This document shows, piece after piece, positions 1 through 8,640 of a stretch of DNA of 64,000 bases. This DNA comes from Terriglobia bacterium (GTDB lineage: Bacteria; Acidobacteriota; Terriglobia; Terriglobales; Acidobacteriaceae): NCBI GenBank assembly GCA_020073665.1, contig JAIQEU010000006.1:434001-498000 (forward strand), given 5' to 3'. The position numbers and the translations under genes were made by a program. The notes below the pieces were generated by a model. It was given only the letters and a program-made list of their open reading frames with translations. It searched no databases and was not told the origin of the DNA. Every line of letters begins with the position of its first letter. The stretch's first letter is position 1.

Positions 1-22
1 GAACTGGCACGCCGGAGGACGC

Positions 23-448
23 TTGAAGAGTTCTGCGCTTTATCGAATCGCTTCTGTTCTTCTGCTGCTTTTTGCCGCCGGACATACGTTTGGGTTTCGC
101 CAGAATAATCCGGCATGGGGGGCGGACGCGGTTCTTGGGTTAATGCGGTCCATCCACTTTGATGCACAAGGGTTTAGCCGGACTTATTGGGACTTCTTCA
201 GTGCGTTCGGGCTTTTTTTCTCCGTGTTTCTTTTGTTCGCGGCGGTATTAGCGTGGCTGCTGGGGGGACTTCCGGCAGAGACTTTGGCACGCGTGCGCAG
301 CATGGCGTGGGCGCTCGCCATTTGCTTTGTCGCAATCACAGCTTTGAGTTGGAGATACGCCTTTACCACCCCCATTGTTTTCTCAACCCTGATTACAGTG
401 TGTTTGATTGCGGCCGCGTGGCTCTCGGCGAAGCCGAGGTCAGGGTGA
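23..448 (+). CDS. Small four-helix membrane protein of unknown function
   Basis: A 141-residue protein with four strongly hydrophobic segments, at about residues 7-24, 58-80, 93-110 and 117-135. The charge pattern suggests an inner-membrane protein, and no catalytic motif is visible. The start is a TTG at 23, preceded by GGAGGA at 14-19. In another frame an upstream gene appears to end at a TGA at 24-26, so the two would overlap by the four bases TTGA, which suggests an operon entering from the left. The frame is open to the window edge, so a longer N-terminus cannot be excluded. The N-terminus resembles uncharacterised small membrane proteins of spirochaetes and acidobacteria; no function is assigned. 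Confidence 0.7.
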   Translation: MKSSALYRIASVLLLLFAAGHTFGFRQNNPAWGADAVLGLMRSIHFDAQGFSRTYWDFFSAFGLFFSVFLLFAAVLAWLLGGLPAETLARVRSMAWALAICFVAITALSWRYAFTTPIVFSTLITVCLIAAAWLSAKPRSG

Positions 449-637
449 CGATTGAAGTCGTGCCCTTGCTGCAAGACATCGACCTCGATGCGAAGACTCT
501 GTACGTCCGAGTCGGCAAGAACAAGTTCCGGCCCCGTGCGATCCCGGGTTTCGTGGGGACGCGATGGCTTGGGACCGACTTTGGAAAACGGAAAGTCAAA
601 AGCCGAGGGCGAGGGCGCCCGCGCCACATGTACACAT

Positions 638-946
638 TCAGCATTTGATTACGATTTCGTGACAGTCAGGTTCGACGCAGGCGTAGCTGACGCGGTTGCG
701 CTGGCGGTCGAGGCTGATGATGAACATGGGGCGTCCGTGCATGTCACAACGGGGCTGGTCGGGGGTGAGGACGGGCGGCTCGCCTCGCTTGGGATTCACG
801 TAGCCGACGCGTTCGCCGAAGCAGCGTCCGCAGAATTTTTCGGTGCAGCGGAAGAACTCAATCGAGTAGTCGGCGCTGAAGGGGGCGATGCACGCCTCCA
901 TGGTGCGGAAGTGCTTGTCGCAGAGGGGCAGGATGTCTGTCCGCAT
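638..946 (-). CDS. Small cysteine-rich protein with two zinc-ribbon-like modules
   Basis: A 102-residue protein of unknown function. It contains the same pattern twice: C-D-x-H followed about 25 residues later by C-x4-C. The first module runs from Cys9/His12 to Cys34/Cys39, with an extra Cys42. The second runs from Cys67/His70 to the C-x4-C near residues 90-95, with a terminal Cys102. The spacing suggests two zinc-binding knuckles created by internal duplication. No signal peptide or membrane segment is present, so it is probably cytoplasmic. There is no strong ribosome-binding site. It stands alone between the membrane protein and the acyl-CoA ligase. Metal binding is inferred from the residues only. 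Confidence 0.65.
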   Translation of the reverse strand: MRTDILPLCDKHFRTMEACIAPFSADYSIEFFRCTEKFCGRCFGERVGYVNPKRGEPPVLTPDQPRCDMHGRPMFIISLDRQRNRVSYACVEPDCHEIVIKC

Positions 947-1042
947 GACGCCCCGAGTCTAGCATTTTAGTAAATGAAAACCGCGGGGGACACGGGGGAA
1001 GAGCAATCTCGTGGCCCGACCGCACGAGTGCATGGCGTGAAT

Positions 1043-2611
1043 CTAAGCCAGTCCCTGCCGCAGCTCTCTTCTTAAGATCTTCCCCGATGGGGTGCGGGGC
1101 AACGCTTCTACGAAGCGGATTTCGCGGGGCTGCTTGTAGTGGGTTAGGCGGTCGGCTACGAAGCCGCAGAGTTCTTCCTTCAGCTTGCTTGTTCCGGGGA
1201 AGCCTTCTCGCAGCACCACGAAGGCCACGGGAATTTCTCCCGCAGCCGGGTCGGGGCGCCCGATGACTCCGCAGTCGCGCACTGCGGGATGTTCCATCAG
1301 CAAGGCTTCCACCTCAGCGGGCGCGACCGGGAAGCCCTTGTACTTGATCAGCTCCTTGCGGCGGTCGAGCACATAGTAGAAGTCATTCTGATCGCGGGAG
1401 ACGACATCGCCCGACCAGTACCAGCCATCGCGCAACACGGCGGCGGTGGCGGCGGGTTCCTTCCAATAGCCCACCATGAATTGCGGACCGCGCATGACCA
1501 ACTCTCCGGGTTCGCCGGGTCCCAGTTCACGATCATTTGCGTCGAGCACGCGGCAGTCGGTGAGGGCCATGGGTTGGCCGATGGACTCTGGTTTGTAGAG
1601 TTCGGGCTGAAGATATCCGATGTGGGTGACTGGCGAAGCTTCGGTCATGCCGTAACCCTGGCAGACCAGCAAGCCGGTCAGTGCGGTAAAGCGTCGCGCC
1701 AGTTCCGGGGCGAGCGGGGCCGCGCCAGACTTTACCCAGCGCAGTCGGCAGCCTTTGGGAAACTGTCCGGCTTCGGCGGCCTGCGTGAGAGCGTTCAGCG
1801 CGGGGGGCACAGTGGGCATGGTGGTGACGCCCTCGCTCACCAGCAGGCCGAGCAAGTTGGGCACGTTAAAGCGAGGCATCAACAGGAGGGTGGCGCCAAG
1901 GGTGAGGGCCGGGTTCAGGACCACATTCAATCCATAGATGTGATACAGCGGCAAGAAGCAAAGCAGAACATCGTCATGCGCGAACCCGGAACCATTCGGG
2001 CCGATGATCTGAAACACGTTCGACACCAGGTTGGAGTGCGAGAGCATCACGCCCTTGGGCAGGCCGGTGGTGCCGCTTGAGTAGGGAAGTGCTGCGAGAG
2101 TTTTTTCGGAAGACTCGAGTGGAGTGGGCAGGGCGCAGGTCGCAGGGCGCAGCAGAGACTGAAACTCCTCGGCTCCCGCGTGCGGATGTCGCATAGTGTA
2201 GACGCGGCGGAGATCGGGGAGTCCGGCCAGGTCGATGCCTTCGAGGTTCTCGCCATCGCTGATGAGCAGGGCGGCGCCGGAGTTCTCCAGTTGGAAGCGG
2301 ACTTCGCGCTCGCGGTAAGTCGGGTTCAGCAGGGTCGGCACTCCGCCTGCCAGCGTGGTGGCATGGTAGGTGGCGCAGAACTCCCAGCAATTGGGCAGGT
2401 AAATTCCGACTACTTCGCCGGGCTTGAGGCCGACGGACACCAATCCATGAGCCAGGGTACGAACCAGTTCTCCGTATTCGGCGTAGGAGATGCGGCGATT
2501 GCAGGACGAATCGATGATGGCGGTTTTCTGGGGATAGCGATTACAGCTTTCGAGAATTACGTCGTGGACGAAACGCCCATGCGGGTCAGCGTAAAGACGG
2601 GTTCGGAGCAT
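1043..2611 (-). CDS. AMP-forming acyl-CoA synthetase, 4-coumarate-CoA ligase-like
   Basis: A 522-residue ANL-superfamily adenylating enzyme. It would activate a carboxylic acid (fatty or aryl acid) with ATP to an acyl-AMP and transfer it to CoA. The ATP-binding signature YSSGTTGLPKGVMLSH lies near residue 175, the GYGMTEASP motif near 320, the WYWSGD region near 397, and the C-terminal catalytic lysine in RTPSGKILRREL. Length is typical. There is no signal peptide. The closest architecture is that of 4-coumarate-CoA ligases and medium- or long-chain acyl-CoA ligases; the substrate cannot be told from sequence. It is followed on the same strand, reading away, by no obvious partner. Confidence 0.9.
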   Translation of the reverse strand: MLRTRLYADPHGRFVHDVILESCNRYPQKTAIIDSSCNRRISYAEYGELVRTLAHGLVSVGLKPGEVVGIYLPNCWEFCATYHATTLAGGVPTLLNPTYREREVRFQLENSGAALLISDGENLEGIDLAGLPDLRRVYTMRHPHAGAEEFQSLLRPATCALPTPLESSEKTLAALPYSSGTTGLPKGVMLSHSNLVSNVFQIIGPNGSGFAHDDVLLCFLPLYHIYGLNVVLNPALTLGATLLLMPRFNVPNLLGLLVSEGVTTMPTVPPALNALTQAAEAGQFPKGCRLRWVKSGAAPLAPELARRFTALTGLLVCQGYGMTEASPVTHIGYLQPELYKPESIGQPMALTDCRVLDANDRELGPGEPGELVMRGPQFMVGYWKEPAATAAVLRDGWYWSGDVVSRDQNDFYYVLDRRKELIKYKGFPVAPAEVEALLMEHPAVRDCGVIGRPDPAAGEIPVAFVVLREGFPGTSKLKEELCGFVADRLTHYKQPREIRFVEALPRTPSGKILRRELRQGLA

Positions 2612-2799
2612 CCGTCGGGAATTGTAGCAGCAAGGCTTCGGGCACTAGAAACAAACAACCCTTCACCACGGTGACACTGAGTCACAGAGAAATTCGTTGC
2701 TGAATTCAGGGGCGGCTAGCAGGTGCGCAGTTTTTCCGTGGCCGTGCAGTCTTTAGAGGATTTTCTCTGTGTCTCTCTGTCTCCGTGGTGAAGGTGTTC

Positions 2800-3045
2800 T
2801 TAGCTGGCCAGCTTACGGAGGAATTCGCGCTCGTCCATGCGGTACTTGAAGGCCTTGCGGCCGTCGATGAAGACCACTGGAACTTCGTCGTTGTAGAGGC
2901 GGCGCAGTTCGGGGTCGAGGTCCACATCAACTTCGTGCCAGATGAAGCCGCCGCGGCGGTGCAGTTTGGTGAGGGTTTCCTTCACGATCTCGCACAGGTG
3001 GCAGCCTTTGCGAGAGTAAACGACGACCTGGCGCTCGCCCGACAT
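2800..3045 (-). CDS. Glutaredoxin-like thiol-disulfide protein
   Basis: An 81-residue thioredoxin-fold protein with an N-terminal beta strand followed by the redox motif C-H-L-C (Cys15, Cys18) and the cis-Pro segment EVPVVFIDG near residue 54, both typical of glutaredoxins. It probably reduces disulfides or glutathione-like mixed disulfides in the cytoplasm. An open frame continues upstream to 3336, but that part overlaps the HAF-repeat gene in another frame. The ATG at 3045 places the first strand (QVVVYSRKGC) exactly where the family begins, so it was chosen as the start. It lies upstream of the acyl-CoA ligase on the same strand with a 188-nt gap. Confidence 0.85.
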   Translation of the reverse strand: MSGERQVVVYSRKGCHLCEIVKETLTKLHRRGGFIWHEVDVDLDPELRRLYNDEVPVVFIDGRKAFKYRMDEREFLRKLAS

Positions 3046-3097
3046 GCCGGGAGTGTAGCAACTTTGGGGCACTTTTTTCCACCCGATTGTGGCAGAC

Positions 3098-3937
3098 CTA
3101 TGGGTTCCGCAGGAAACCGTGAGTAACGCTTTGATGATCGGTGTATTCCCCCACGATGTCCAGGTTGTTATCAATGGCGAGAGCCTTGACATCATTGCTG
3201 CCGGCTCTAGAGATGACCATATAGTTGCCCCGGAAGAACGCGAAGCCGCTATTTCCAATAGTGAGATCCTGGTAGCCAACAATGTGCTTGCGGTCATTGA
3301 CGCCGTTGGCATAGGTGGCGATGGCTCCAGGAACATTCAGAAAATGTTGGATGCCGTTGCTGAGCAGAAGGCCGTGGTCATGGCCGGTCAGAGTAGCGAA
3401 CCTGCCCACAATGTCTCCGACATTGTTGATTCCCCTCAGCTGGGTATAGGTTGCGCCGGAAACGGTCACGTCGGTATAGGTTCCGGCCTGGTAGACAAAG
3501 CCGTGGATGCCGACTCCGGTCGAGTATTCGCCGACGACCTGGCCCGCGTTATTGATGGCCCAGGCCGAGGTGGATATGGCGCCGGGAAAGTCCAGCGTGG
3601 TAAATACTCCACCCTGCATGAGGAAGCCATGAAGTTGCACGTTGCCGGGAGCAATGTACCAGCCTGCAATGTCACCGTTATCGTTGATGCCTTCACACCA
3701 GGTCGAGACCCCGATCCCCGGAAAATCGATGGTGGTGAAAACGCCGCCGCTCAGAAGAAAGCCATGGATCCCTGAGACGTTGTAGTGGCCCACAATCTGG
3801 CCCGAGGAATTGATTCCGTTGGCCGAGGTGAGAAGCGCGCCGGGGAAATCAATAGTGGTGAAAGTAACCGCTTGGGCTGGGTTGAGGGCGAGCGCAAGAG
3901 TCAGAAACAAGCAGCCGGTCAGGACGAATAATTTCAC
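3098..3937 (-). CDS. Secreted HAF-repeat protein
   Basis: A 279-residue exported protein with a signal peptide (MKLFVLTGCLFLTLALALNP, cleavage near AQA/V). The mature part is about six imperfect repeats of roughly 40 residues. Each reads TIDFPGA...GIN..G.IVG.Y....HGF, which is the HAF extracellular repeat found in acidobacterial and some proteobacterial secreted proteins. The repeats are expected to form a beta-propeller-like or beta-solenoid fold, with unknown ligand. The start is a GTG at 3935-3937 with GGAGAT about ten bases upstream, which fits better than any internal Met. No enzymatic motif is seen. Confidence 0.85.
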   Translation of the reverse strand: MKLFVLTGCLFLTLALALNPAQAVTFTTIDFPGALLTSANGINSSGQIVGHYNVSGIHGFLLSGGVFTTIDFPGIGVSTWCEGINDNGDIAGWYIAPGNVQLHGFLMQGGVFTTLDFPGAISTSAWAINNAGQVVGEYSTGVGIHGFVYQAGTYTDVTVSGATYTQLRGINNVGDIVGRFATLTGHDHGLLLSNGIQHFLNVPGAIATYANGVNDRKHIVGYQDLTIGNSGFAFFRGNYMVISRAGSNDVKALAIDNNLDIVGEYTDHQSVTHGFLRNP

Positions 3938-4074
3938 GACGGGTATCTCCTTGCAGTGGTGCGGGCGGGGCCGGATTCTAATCGCCGATCGGATCGAACG
4001 GGTGGAGTTTGTACCGGCGGGAAAAACAAGTCAAGATGCAAGTTTTTGCAGTCCCAGGACGGTACAATCCCGTG

Positions 4075-4821
4075 ATGATGACTTCGCAGCAGAAGCCTTT
4101 GCAAGGCAAGACGGCTTTCATTACCGGCGGAGCGCGGCGACTCGGGCGTGCCAGTGCGCTGGCTCTGGCGCGGGCCGGGGCAGACGTCGCCATCACGTTC
4201 CGCAATTCCGCGCGCGAGGCGCAGCATACAGTCATCGATGTAGCCAGCCTCGGTGTACGGGCAGTCTCGTTGCGTTGCGACGTAACTGACCAGAAGAGTG
4301 TCCGGGCGGCGCTGAAAGAGGCGGTCAAGGAACTGGGCGGGCTCGACATCCTGGTGAACAACGCGGCCAACTATGAAACCGTCGAGTTCGAGAAGCTCAC
4401 GCTCAAGCAGTGGGACGCGATCTTCGCCTCCAATACCCGCGGACCATTTCTGGTTTCGCAGGAGGCGGTGAAGTATCTGCGCGCGCGCAAGGGAAAAATC
4501 ATCAACATGGGCTCGCTCGGCGGATTGCGTCCCTGGGCCGACCACGCGCACTACTGCTCGTCGAAAGCGGCGGTGCACATGTTGACCCGGGTGATGACGA
4601 AAGCGCTGGCCCCGGAGATCGCGGTGAACTGCGTAGCTCCGGGCATGATTGATCTGGGAGAGAAATCGGCGGCAGCTTTCATGAAACGCATGGCCCGGCA
4701 AACGCCGATGCGGCGCAACGGGACCGGGGAGGAGATCGCCAGTGCCGTTCTTTTCTTCGCTACGGCGCCGCATTTCATTACCGGACAGGTACTGGCGGTG
4801 GACGGCGGATTGGGGCTGTAG
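4075..4821 (+). CDS. SDR-family NAD(P)-dependent oxidoreductase, FabG-like
   Basis: A short-chain dehydrogenase of about 248 residues. Visible motifs are the cofactor loop TGGARRLGRA near the N-terminus, the NNAAN structural motif near residue 90, the catalytic Ser of the MGSLGG segment, the Y-x-x-x-K pair in HYCSSKAAV, and the C-terminal TGQVLAVDGG. This makes it a 3-oxoacyl-ACP-reductase-like or pteridine-reductase-like enzyme acting on a carbonyl/alcohol pair. The TGG-x-RR-LG loop suggests NADPH. The frame is open back to 4009, but the ATGATG at 4075 sits right after a TACAAT box (4063-4068) and matches the usual family N-terminus. The substrate is unknown. Confidence 0.9.
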   Translation: MMTSQQKPLQGKTAFITGGARRLGRASALALARAGADVAITFRNSAREAQHTVIDVASLGVRAVSLRCDVTDQKSVRAALKEAVKELGGLDILVNNAANYETVEFEKLTLKQWDAIFASNTRGPFLVSQEAVKYLRARKGKIINMGSLGGLRPWADHAHYCSSKAAVHMLTRVMTKALAPEIAVNCVAPGMIDLGEKSAAAFMKRMARQTPMRRNGTGEEIASAVLFFATAPHFITGQVLAVDGGLGL

Positions 4822-4892
4822 TCAACCCGGCGCTCACGTGCCCGGCTAACGAATGTCGCCGCGTCGCGACTGGAAACCGAACTTCTCTTTAT

Positions 4893-4921
4893 TTGTCATC
4901 ACCCAGACTTTCCTGTATCGT
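4893..4921 (+). promoter_or_regulatory. Sigma70-like promoter for the PagL-like gene
   Basis: TTGTCA (4893-4898), a 17-nt spacer and TATCGT (4916-4921). The expected transcript start is about 4928, only some 6 nt before the ATG at 4934, so the mRNA would be nearly leaderless. Confidence 0.45.
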
Positions 4922-4933
4922 GGCCAGCTTCGC

Positions 4934-5521
4934 ATGAAAAGAGCTCTTTTGATGGCACTGTTGTTGGGCGCGTCGCTGGCCTGGTCGCAGACCCGGCCGG
5001 AAGACGGTGGCCGCGAGTTACAGCTATGGAGTGGTGGCGGCCACTCGGTCAGCGGCGGCACCAGCAAGACCGGGGTGTGGAACATCGGCCTGCGCTATGG
5101 CTGGATCTTGACCCGCCCCTATGGTCCCGGCTTTCTGAAGGGGCGGTTCGAGTATGCCGTCGACGCGGTGCCCCTGTTCATGGTTTTCCAGCCGGCCAAC
5201 ACCGCCTACGGCGTGGCACTTAACCCGCTGAACCTCAAGTGGAACTTCGCTACTCGCGGAAGTGTCGTTCCCTACATTGAACTGGCCGGCGGCACACTCT
5301 TCACTTCTGAAGAGGTTCCCCTCGGAACTTCAAAAGTGAACTTTACCTCCGGGGCTGCGCTGGGGACGTATTTCCTCGGAAACAAGCGTAACTGGAGCCT
5401 GGAAATCCGCTACATGCACATTTCCAATTCGGGGCTTACTTCTCCGAATCCTGGAGTCAACACCGTCCAGGTACGGCTGGGCATAGGGAAATTCCTCCCG
5501 GGACGGCGGGGCAAGCACTAG
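4934..5521 (+). CDS. Acyloxyacyl hydrolase, PagL-like lipid A 3-O-deacylase
   Basis: About 195 residues with a signal peptide (MKRALLMALLLGASLAWS, cleavage near SQT). The mature part alternates short amphipathic strands as in an eight-stranded outer-membrane barrel. The C-terminal segment R-Y-M-H-I-S-N-S-G-L followed by NPG.N carries the His-Ser pair of the PagL family, which removes the 3-O-linked acyl chain from lipid A. The family is usually about 170-190 residues long, so this is full length. An upstream in-frame ATG (4853) was rejected because a promoter (TTGTCA-17-TATCGT, 4893-4921) and the signal peptide both point to 4934. It has no operon partner. Confidence 0.85.
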   Translation: MKRALLMALLLGASLAWSQTRPEDGGRELQLWSGGGHSVSGGTSKTGVWNIGLRYGWILTRPYGPGFLKGRFEYAVDAVPLFMVFQPANTAYGVALNPLNLKWNFATRGSVVPYIELAGGTLFTSEEVPLGTSKVNFTSGAALGTYFLGNKRNWSLEIRYMHISNSGLTSPNPGVNTVQVRLGIGKFLPGRRGKH

Positions 5522-5886
5522 CGACCTTTGTTTGAAGTGTCGGCGTTTCAATAACATACAAGATCCTGCCGCGATATCCCTGATTTTTCATCCGGTCTGT
5601 AACTTCGCATTGGGTTGCGCATCTACAGCGGGTGTGGGTCCATCACGGTGACTTTCCCAGCGCAGCCCACTTGGATGCGTCGCGCAACGCGTCCTGCTCT
5701 GACGCTGCACTGTGAGAGCTTCTGCTTCCTTGACCGGGGGGTCCGGGGCAACCTGATGGATCCGTCTTTTTGCAGCCTTCCCTTTGTTGATCACTCCTTG
5801 GTGCGACGGTAGCAGGTCAACTGACCTGCTACCTGTCTGTCCCCTGATTTGCAGTTACGCGAGCCTGCCAGCTATTCTTCTGCCTT
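5522..5886. other. Intergenic region with a palindrome and a promoter
   Basis: 365 bases between the PagL-like gene and ftcD. No convincing coding region was found: the short open frames here lack ribosome-binding sites and family motifs. It contains a near-perfect palindrome at 5808-5833 (12-bp arms GGTAGCAGGTCA and TGACCTGCTACC around AC) and a promoter-like pair at 5849-5878 directed at ftcD. The palindrome has no following T-run, so it is more likely an operator or a mobile palindromic unit than a terminator. Confidence 0.5.
5849..5878 (+). promoter_or_regulatory. Sigma70-like promoter for ftcD
   Basis: TTGCAG (5849-5854), an 18-nt spacer and TATTCT (5873-5878). The predicted transcript start is about 5885, two bases before the ATG at 5887, implying a leaderless message. 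No ribosome-binding site is seen before this ATG. Confidence 0.4.
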
Positions 5887-7362
5887 ATGTCAACCTTGGT
5901 GGAATGTGTTCCCAATTTTTCCGAAGGCCGTGACAAAGCCAAAGTAGATGCCATCCTCGATGCCATGAAAGTCAGCGGCGTCTACCTGCTCGACCGTGAA
6001 ATGGATGCTGACCACAACCGCTGCGTGATCACGCTGGTCGGCGAACGGGAGCCGATCCAGGAAGCCGCGATTCGTGGCGTGGGCAAGGCCGCCGAATTGA
6101 TTGACCTGACCAAGCACCAGGGAGCGCATCCCCGGATGGGAGCGGCGGACGTGGTGCCGTTCATTCCCATCGAAGGCGTGACCATCGAAGATTGCGTCAC
6201 CATGGCTCGCCACGTCGGGGAGCAGATCTGGAAGCGTTTCCAGATTCCGGTTTATCTGTACGAGGCGGCGGCGGCTACGCCGGAGCGGCAGAATTTGGAG
6301 AATATACGCCGCGGCCAGTTTGAAGGCATTCGCGCGGAGATCGCGACCAACCCGGCGCGCAAGCCGGACTTCGGCGAACCGCGGGTGCATCCCACGGCGG
6401 GGGCCACGGTGGTGGGTGCGCGCAAGTTCCTGGTGGCCTACAACGTGTTTCTGAATACTTCCGATGTAGATATTGCCAAGAAAATTGCCAAGGCAGTGCG
6501 GTCTTCCAATGGCGGCCTGCGTTTCGTAAAGGGTGCGGGCTTCCTGGTCCGGGGGCAGGCGCAGGTTTCCATGAACCTGACCGACTTCGAGCAAACTCCG
6601 ATTCATCGCGTGTTCGAACTGGTGAAGCGGGAAGCCGAGCGCTACGGGGTGATGCCGACCAGCAGCGAGATTGTGGGCCTGATTCCCAAGAAGGCGTTGG
6701 AGGCGGCCGCGGAATGGTTTCTGCAGGTAGAGCATTTTGATTCCTCGCTGATTCTTGAAAATCGCCTGACAGCAGTGATGGGCGGCAAGATGGCGATTGG
6801 TGGCTTGCGCGCTGGAGTAGAGCCGTTTGTGGAGCAACTGGCAGCGCCCACAGCGACGCCGGGTGGCGGCAGTGCGGCGGCGGCCAGCGCAGCCATGGCG
6901 GCGGGACTCGCGACTATGGTGGCGACGATGTCGCGCGGCAAGAAAGCCTACTTGCAATACGAACGCCAGTTGAGCGAAGCGATCGCGCGTCTAGGGCAGT
7001 TGCGGGAGGAGTTGAAGGCGGCGATTGATGCGGATGCCGAGTCCTATAACGCGGTCATGAAAGCCTACAAACAGGCGAAGGAATCGGCCAACGCCGACGG
7101 GATTATTGATGCGGCTTTGAAGCAGGCGACCAGCGTGCCGTTGAGCGTGGCGGAGCGGGCGAGCGAAGTGGCGGGCATGGCAGAGAAGCTCAAGGCCATG
7201 ACCAGTCCTAACATGAAGTCTGATTTGACCACAGCGGTGGCCCTGGCCCGGGCGGCGATGGAAGGCGCCCTGGCCAACGTGGAGATCAATCTGGAATCGT
7301 TGAAGGACCAGGCGTTCGCTTCCCAGATGCGGACTCGGGCGCAGGCATTGAAGCAGTCATAA
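5887..7362 (+). CDS. ftcD: Bifunctional glutamate formimidoyltransferase / formimidoyl-THF cyclodeaminase
   Basis: A 491-residue fusion of two histidine-catabolism enzymes. The N-terminal part (about 1-300, opening LVECVPNFSEGRD, with the RMGAADVVPFIP segment) transfers the formimino group from N-formimino-L-glutamate to tetrahydrofolate. The C-terminal part (about 310-491, with ATPTPGGGSAAAASAAMA-type helices) deaminates 5-formimino-THF to 5,10-methenyl-THF and ammonia. The same fusion occurs in animals and some bacteria. No other hut gene lies nearby. The start follows a promoter almost directly, with no ribosome-binding site. Fusing the two steps should channel the polyglutamylated folate intermediate between sites. 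Confidence 0.95.
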   Translation: MSTLVECVPNFSEGRDKAKVDAILDAMKVSGVYLLDREMDADHNRCVITLVGEREPIQEAAIRGVGKAAELIDLTKHQGAHPRMGAADVVPFIPIEGVTIEDCVTMARHVGEQIWKRFQIPVYLYEAAAATPERQNLENIRRGQFEGIRAEIATNPARKPDFGEPRVHPTAGATVVGARKFLVAYNVFLNTSDVDIAKKIAKAVRSSNGGLRFVKGAGFLVRGQAQVSMNLTDFEQTPIHRVFELVKREAERYGVMPTSSEIVGLIPKKALEAAAEWFLQVEHFDSSLILENRLTAVMGGKMAIGGLRAGVEPFVEQLAAPTATPGGGSAAAASAAMAAGLATMVATMSRGKKAYLQYERQLSEAIARLGQLREELKAAIDADAESYNAVMKAYKQAKESANADGIIDAALKQATSVPLSVAERASEVAGMAEKLKAMTSPNMKSDLTTAVALARAAMEGALANVEINLESLKDQAFASQMRTRAQALKQS

Positions 7363-7458
7363 GAGGCTAAACCTCAACGGCTAAAGCCTTCCTCATGCTG
7401 CGGCATTTGCGGCAAGGCTAAACTCGTGCCCTTCCCAACTCTGCGGCGTGAATGGCCG

Positions 7459-7469
7459 GCCGGCGCTAC
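7459..7469 (+). repeat. Dispersed palindromic repeat, copy 1 (partial)
   Basis: GCCGGCGCTAC, the right end of a repeat found at five other places here (10102, 40835, 41240, 48446, 50219). It lies in the 277-nt gap before the 7640 gene, which also holds two small hairpins of the GGCTAAAGCC type near 7363-7388. Confidence 0.5.
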
Positions 7470-7639
7470 CCGCCGCGGGATTGTCCTGCAAGACGGTTGT
7501 CCCGCACCGTTCTGATTACACCCTATTGCACTTTCGTTTGCTCTGGGGACGAGCCAATTGGCTTACAATTAATCCACATCCAGTTGACAGGAAGGCGTGG
7601 AGCCTGCATCCAAGCAGGTACAACCCTAGAGGCGGTGTT

Positions 7640-8575
7640 ATGAAGATTTGGAAGGTATGTTTGTGCGTACTTCTTTTGTCGTCGTTGGCGGCGTGGGCAT
7701 TGCCGTTGGGCAGTTCGGCGCGGGCGGTCATTCCCTCCGACTTGCAGCAGGTCATTTCCGTGGACTATCGCGCGCTGCGTAATTCGGAGACGGCGCAGGC
7801 TCTTAAGCAGCAGGTGTTGCCAGACAGCCTGAAGCAGTTTGAGGGAGCGCTGAAGGGCGTCGGCATTGATCCCGATAAGGATGTGGACCAACTCACCTTC
7901 GCCTCTTATCGCACGGCCAAGAAGGACATTCGCATCGTGGGTATCGCCCAGGGCCTGTTTCCGACCAAAGCTTTTTTCAAGAAGATGCGGCTGCAGAAAG
8001 TGAAGCCTATCAAGGTGCGCAACTCCGACCTGTGGCCGATGTCGAGCGGCATGCAGATGACTTTTCTTGATGACAGCACTCTGCTGTTCGGCGACCGCAG
8101 CGCCATCCAGGGTGCGCTGGATACCCGCGATGGTTACGTAACTACTCTCGACTCCAACAACCAGGTCGCGGACATGATCGGCTCGGTCGATTCGGGAATG
8201 GTGTGGAGCGTTCTCGACCAGCAGGGTACCCAGAACATGTTGCGGTCCACCTTGGGGGATGCTTCCAAGCTGGCCGATTACGAGACCATCAAGAAGCGCT
8301 TGTTGGGCTCGCGCTATACCATGAATTTCTCCGACGGGGTGAACTTCGACCTGGACGTCATTACCTCGGATTCGACTACCGCCGCGACCCTGTCAACACT
8401 GGTGAAGGCTGGCGTGCTGTATCGCAAGATGACCGCTACCCCGACGGAGAAGATGGCGCTGGAGAGCGTGACCGTCAACTCCGACAGCTCAAACCTTCAG
8501 CTGCACTTCAAGACCGACGACAAGAAATTTCAGTCGCTGCTGCACTCGGACCTGTTTGCGGCCGTGTCGCGGTAA
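7640..8575 (+). CDS. Secreted protein of unknown function
   Basis: A 311-residue protein with a clear signal peptide (MKIWKVCLCVLLLSSLAAWA). The mature part starts with a segment on the theme VISVDYRALRNSETAQALKQQ and continues with alternating strands and helices. It resembles acidobacterial periplasmic proteins related to DUF3352, but no enzymatic motif is visible. A longer frame back to 7448 is open. The ATG at 7640 was chosen because it begins the signal peptide and has GAGG about eight bases upstream. It is followed by a long hairpin, then by glmU in the opposite direction. Confidence 0.75.
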   Translation: MKIWKVCLCVLLLSSLAAWALPLGSSARAVIPSDLQQVISVDYRALRNSETAQALKQQVLPDSLKQFEGALKGVGIDPDKDVDQLTFASYRTAKKDIRIVGIAQGLFPTKAFFKKMRLQKVKPIKVRNSDLWPMSSGMQMTFLDDSTLLFGDRSAIQGALDTRDGYVTTLDSNNQVADMIGSVDSGMVWSVLDQQGTQNMLRSTLGDASKLADYETIKKRLLGSRYTMNFSDGVNFDLDVITSDSTTAATLSTLVKAGVLYRKMTATPTEKMALESVTVNSDSSNLQLHFKTDDKKFQSLLHSDLFAAVSR

Positions 8576-8578
8576 ACA

Positions 8579-8629
8579 GGAGTCAGGAGTCAGGTTCAAG
8601 CGGTTTGGTTCTTCCCGACTCCTGACTCC
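8579..8629. terminator. Inverted repeat between converging genes
   Basis: A 13-bp perfect stem (8579-8591 with 8617-8629, built from the unit GGAGTCA/TGACTCC) around a 25-nt loop. It lies between the stop codons of the 7640 gene and glmU. It lacks a T-run, so termination in both directions is inferred from position and stem length only. Confidence 0.45.
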
Positions 8630-8640
8630 CGACTACGTTC

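Noticed and set aside
2180-2674. A 164-residue plus-strand frame opposite the acyl-CoA ligase start
   Set aside because: It is antisense to the ligase and its promoter region, and its composition follows from the other strand.
5588-5812. Short open frames in the gap before ftcD
   Set aside because: They are about 65 residues, overlap each other on both strands, and have no ribosome-binding site or motif.
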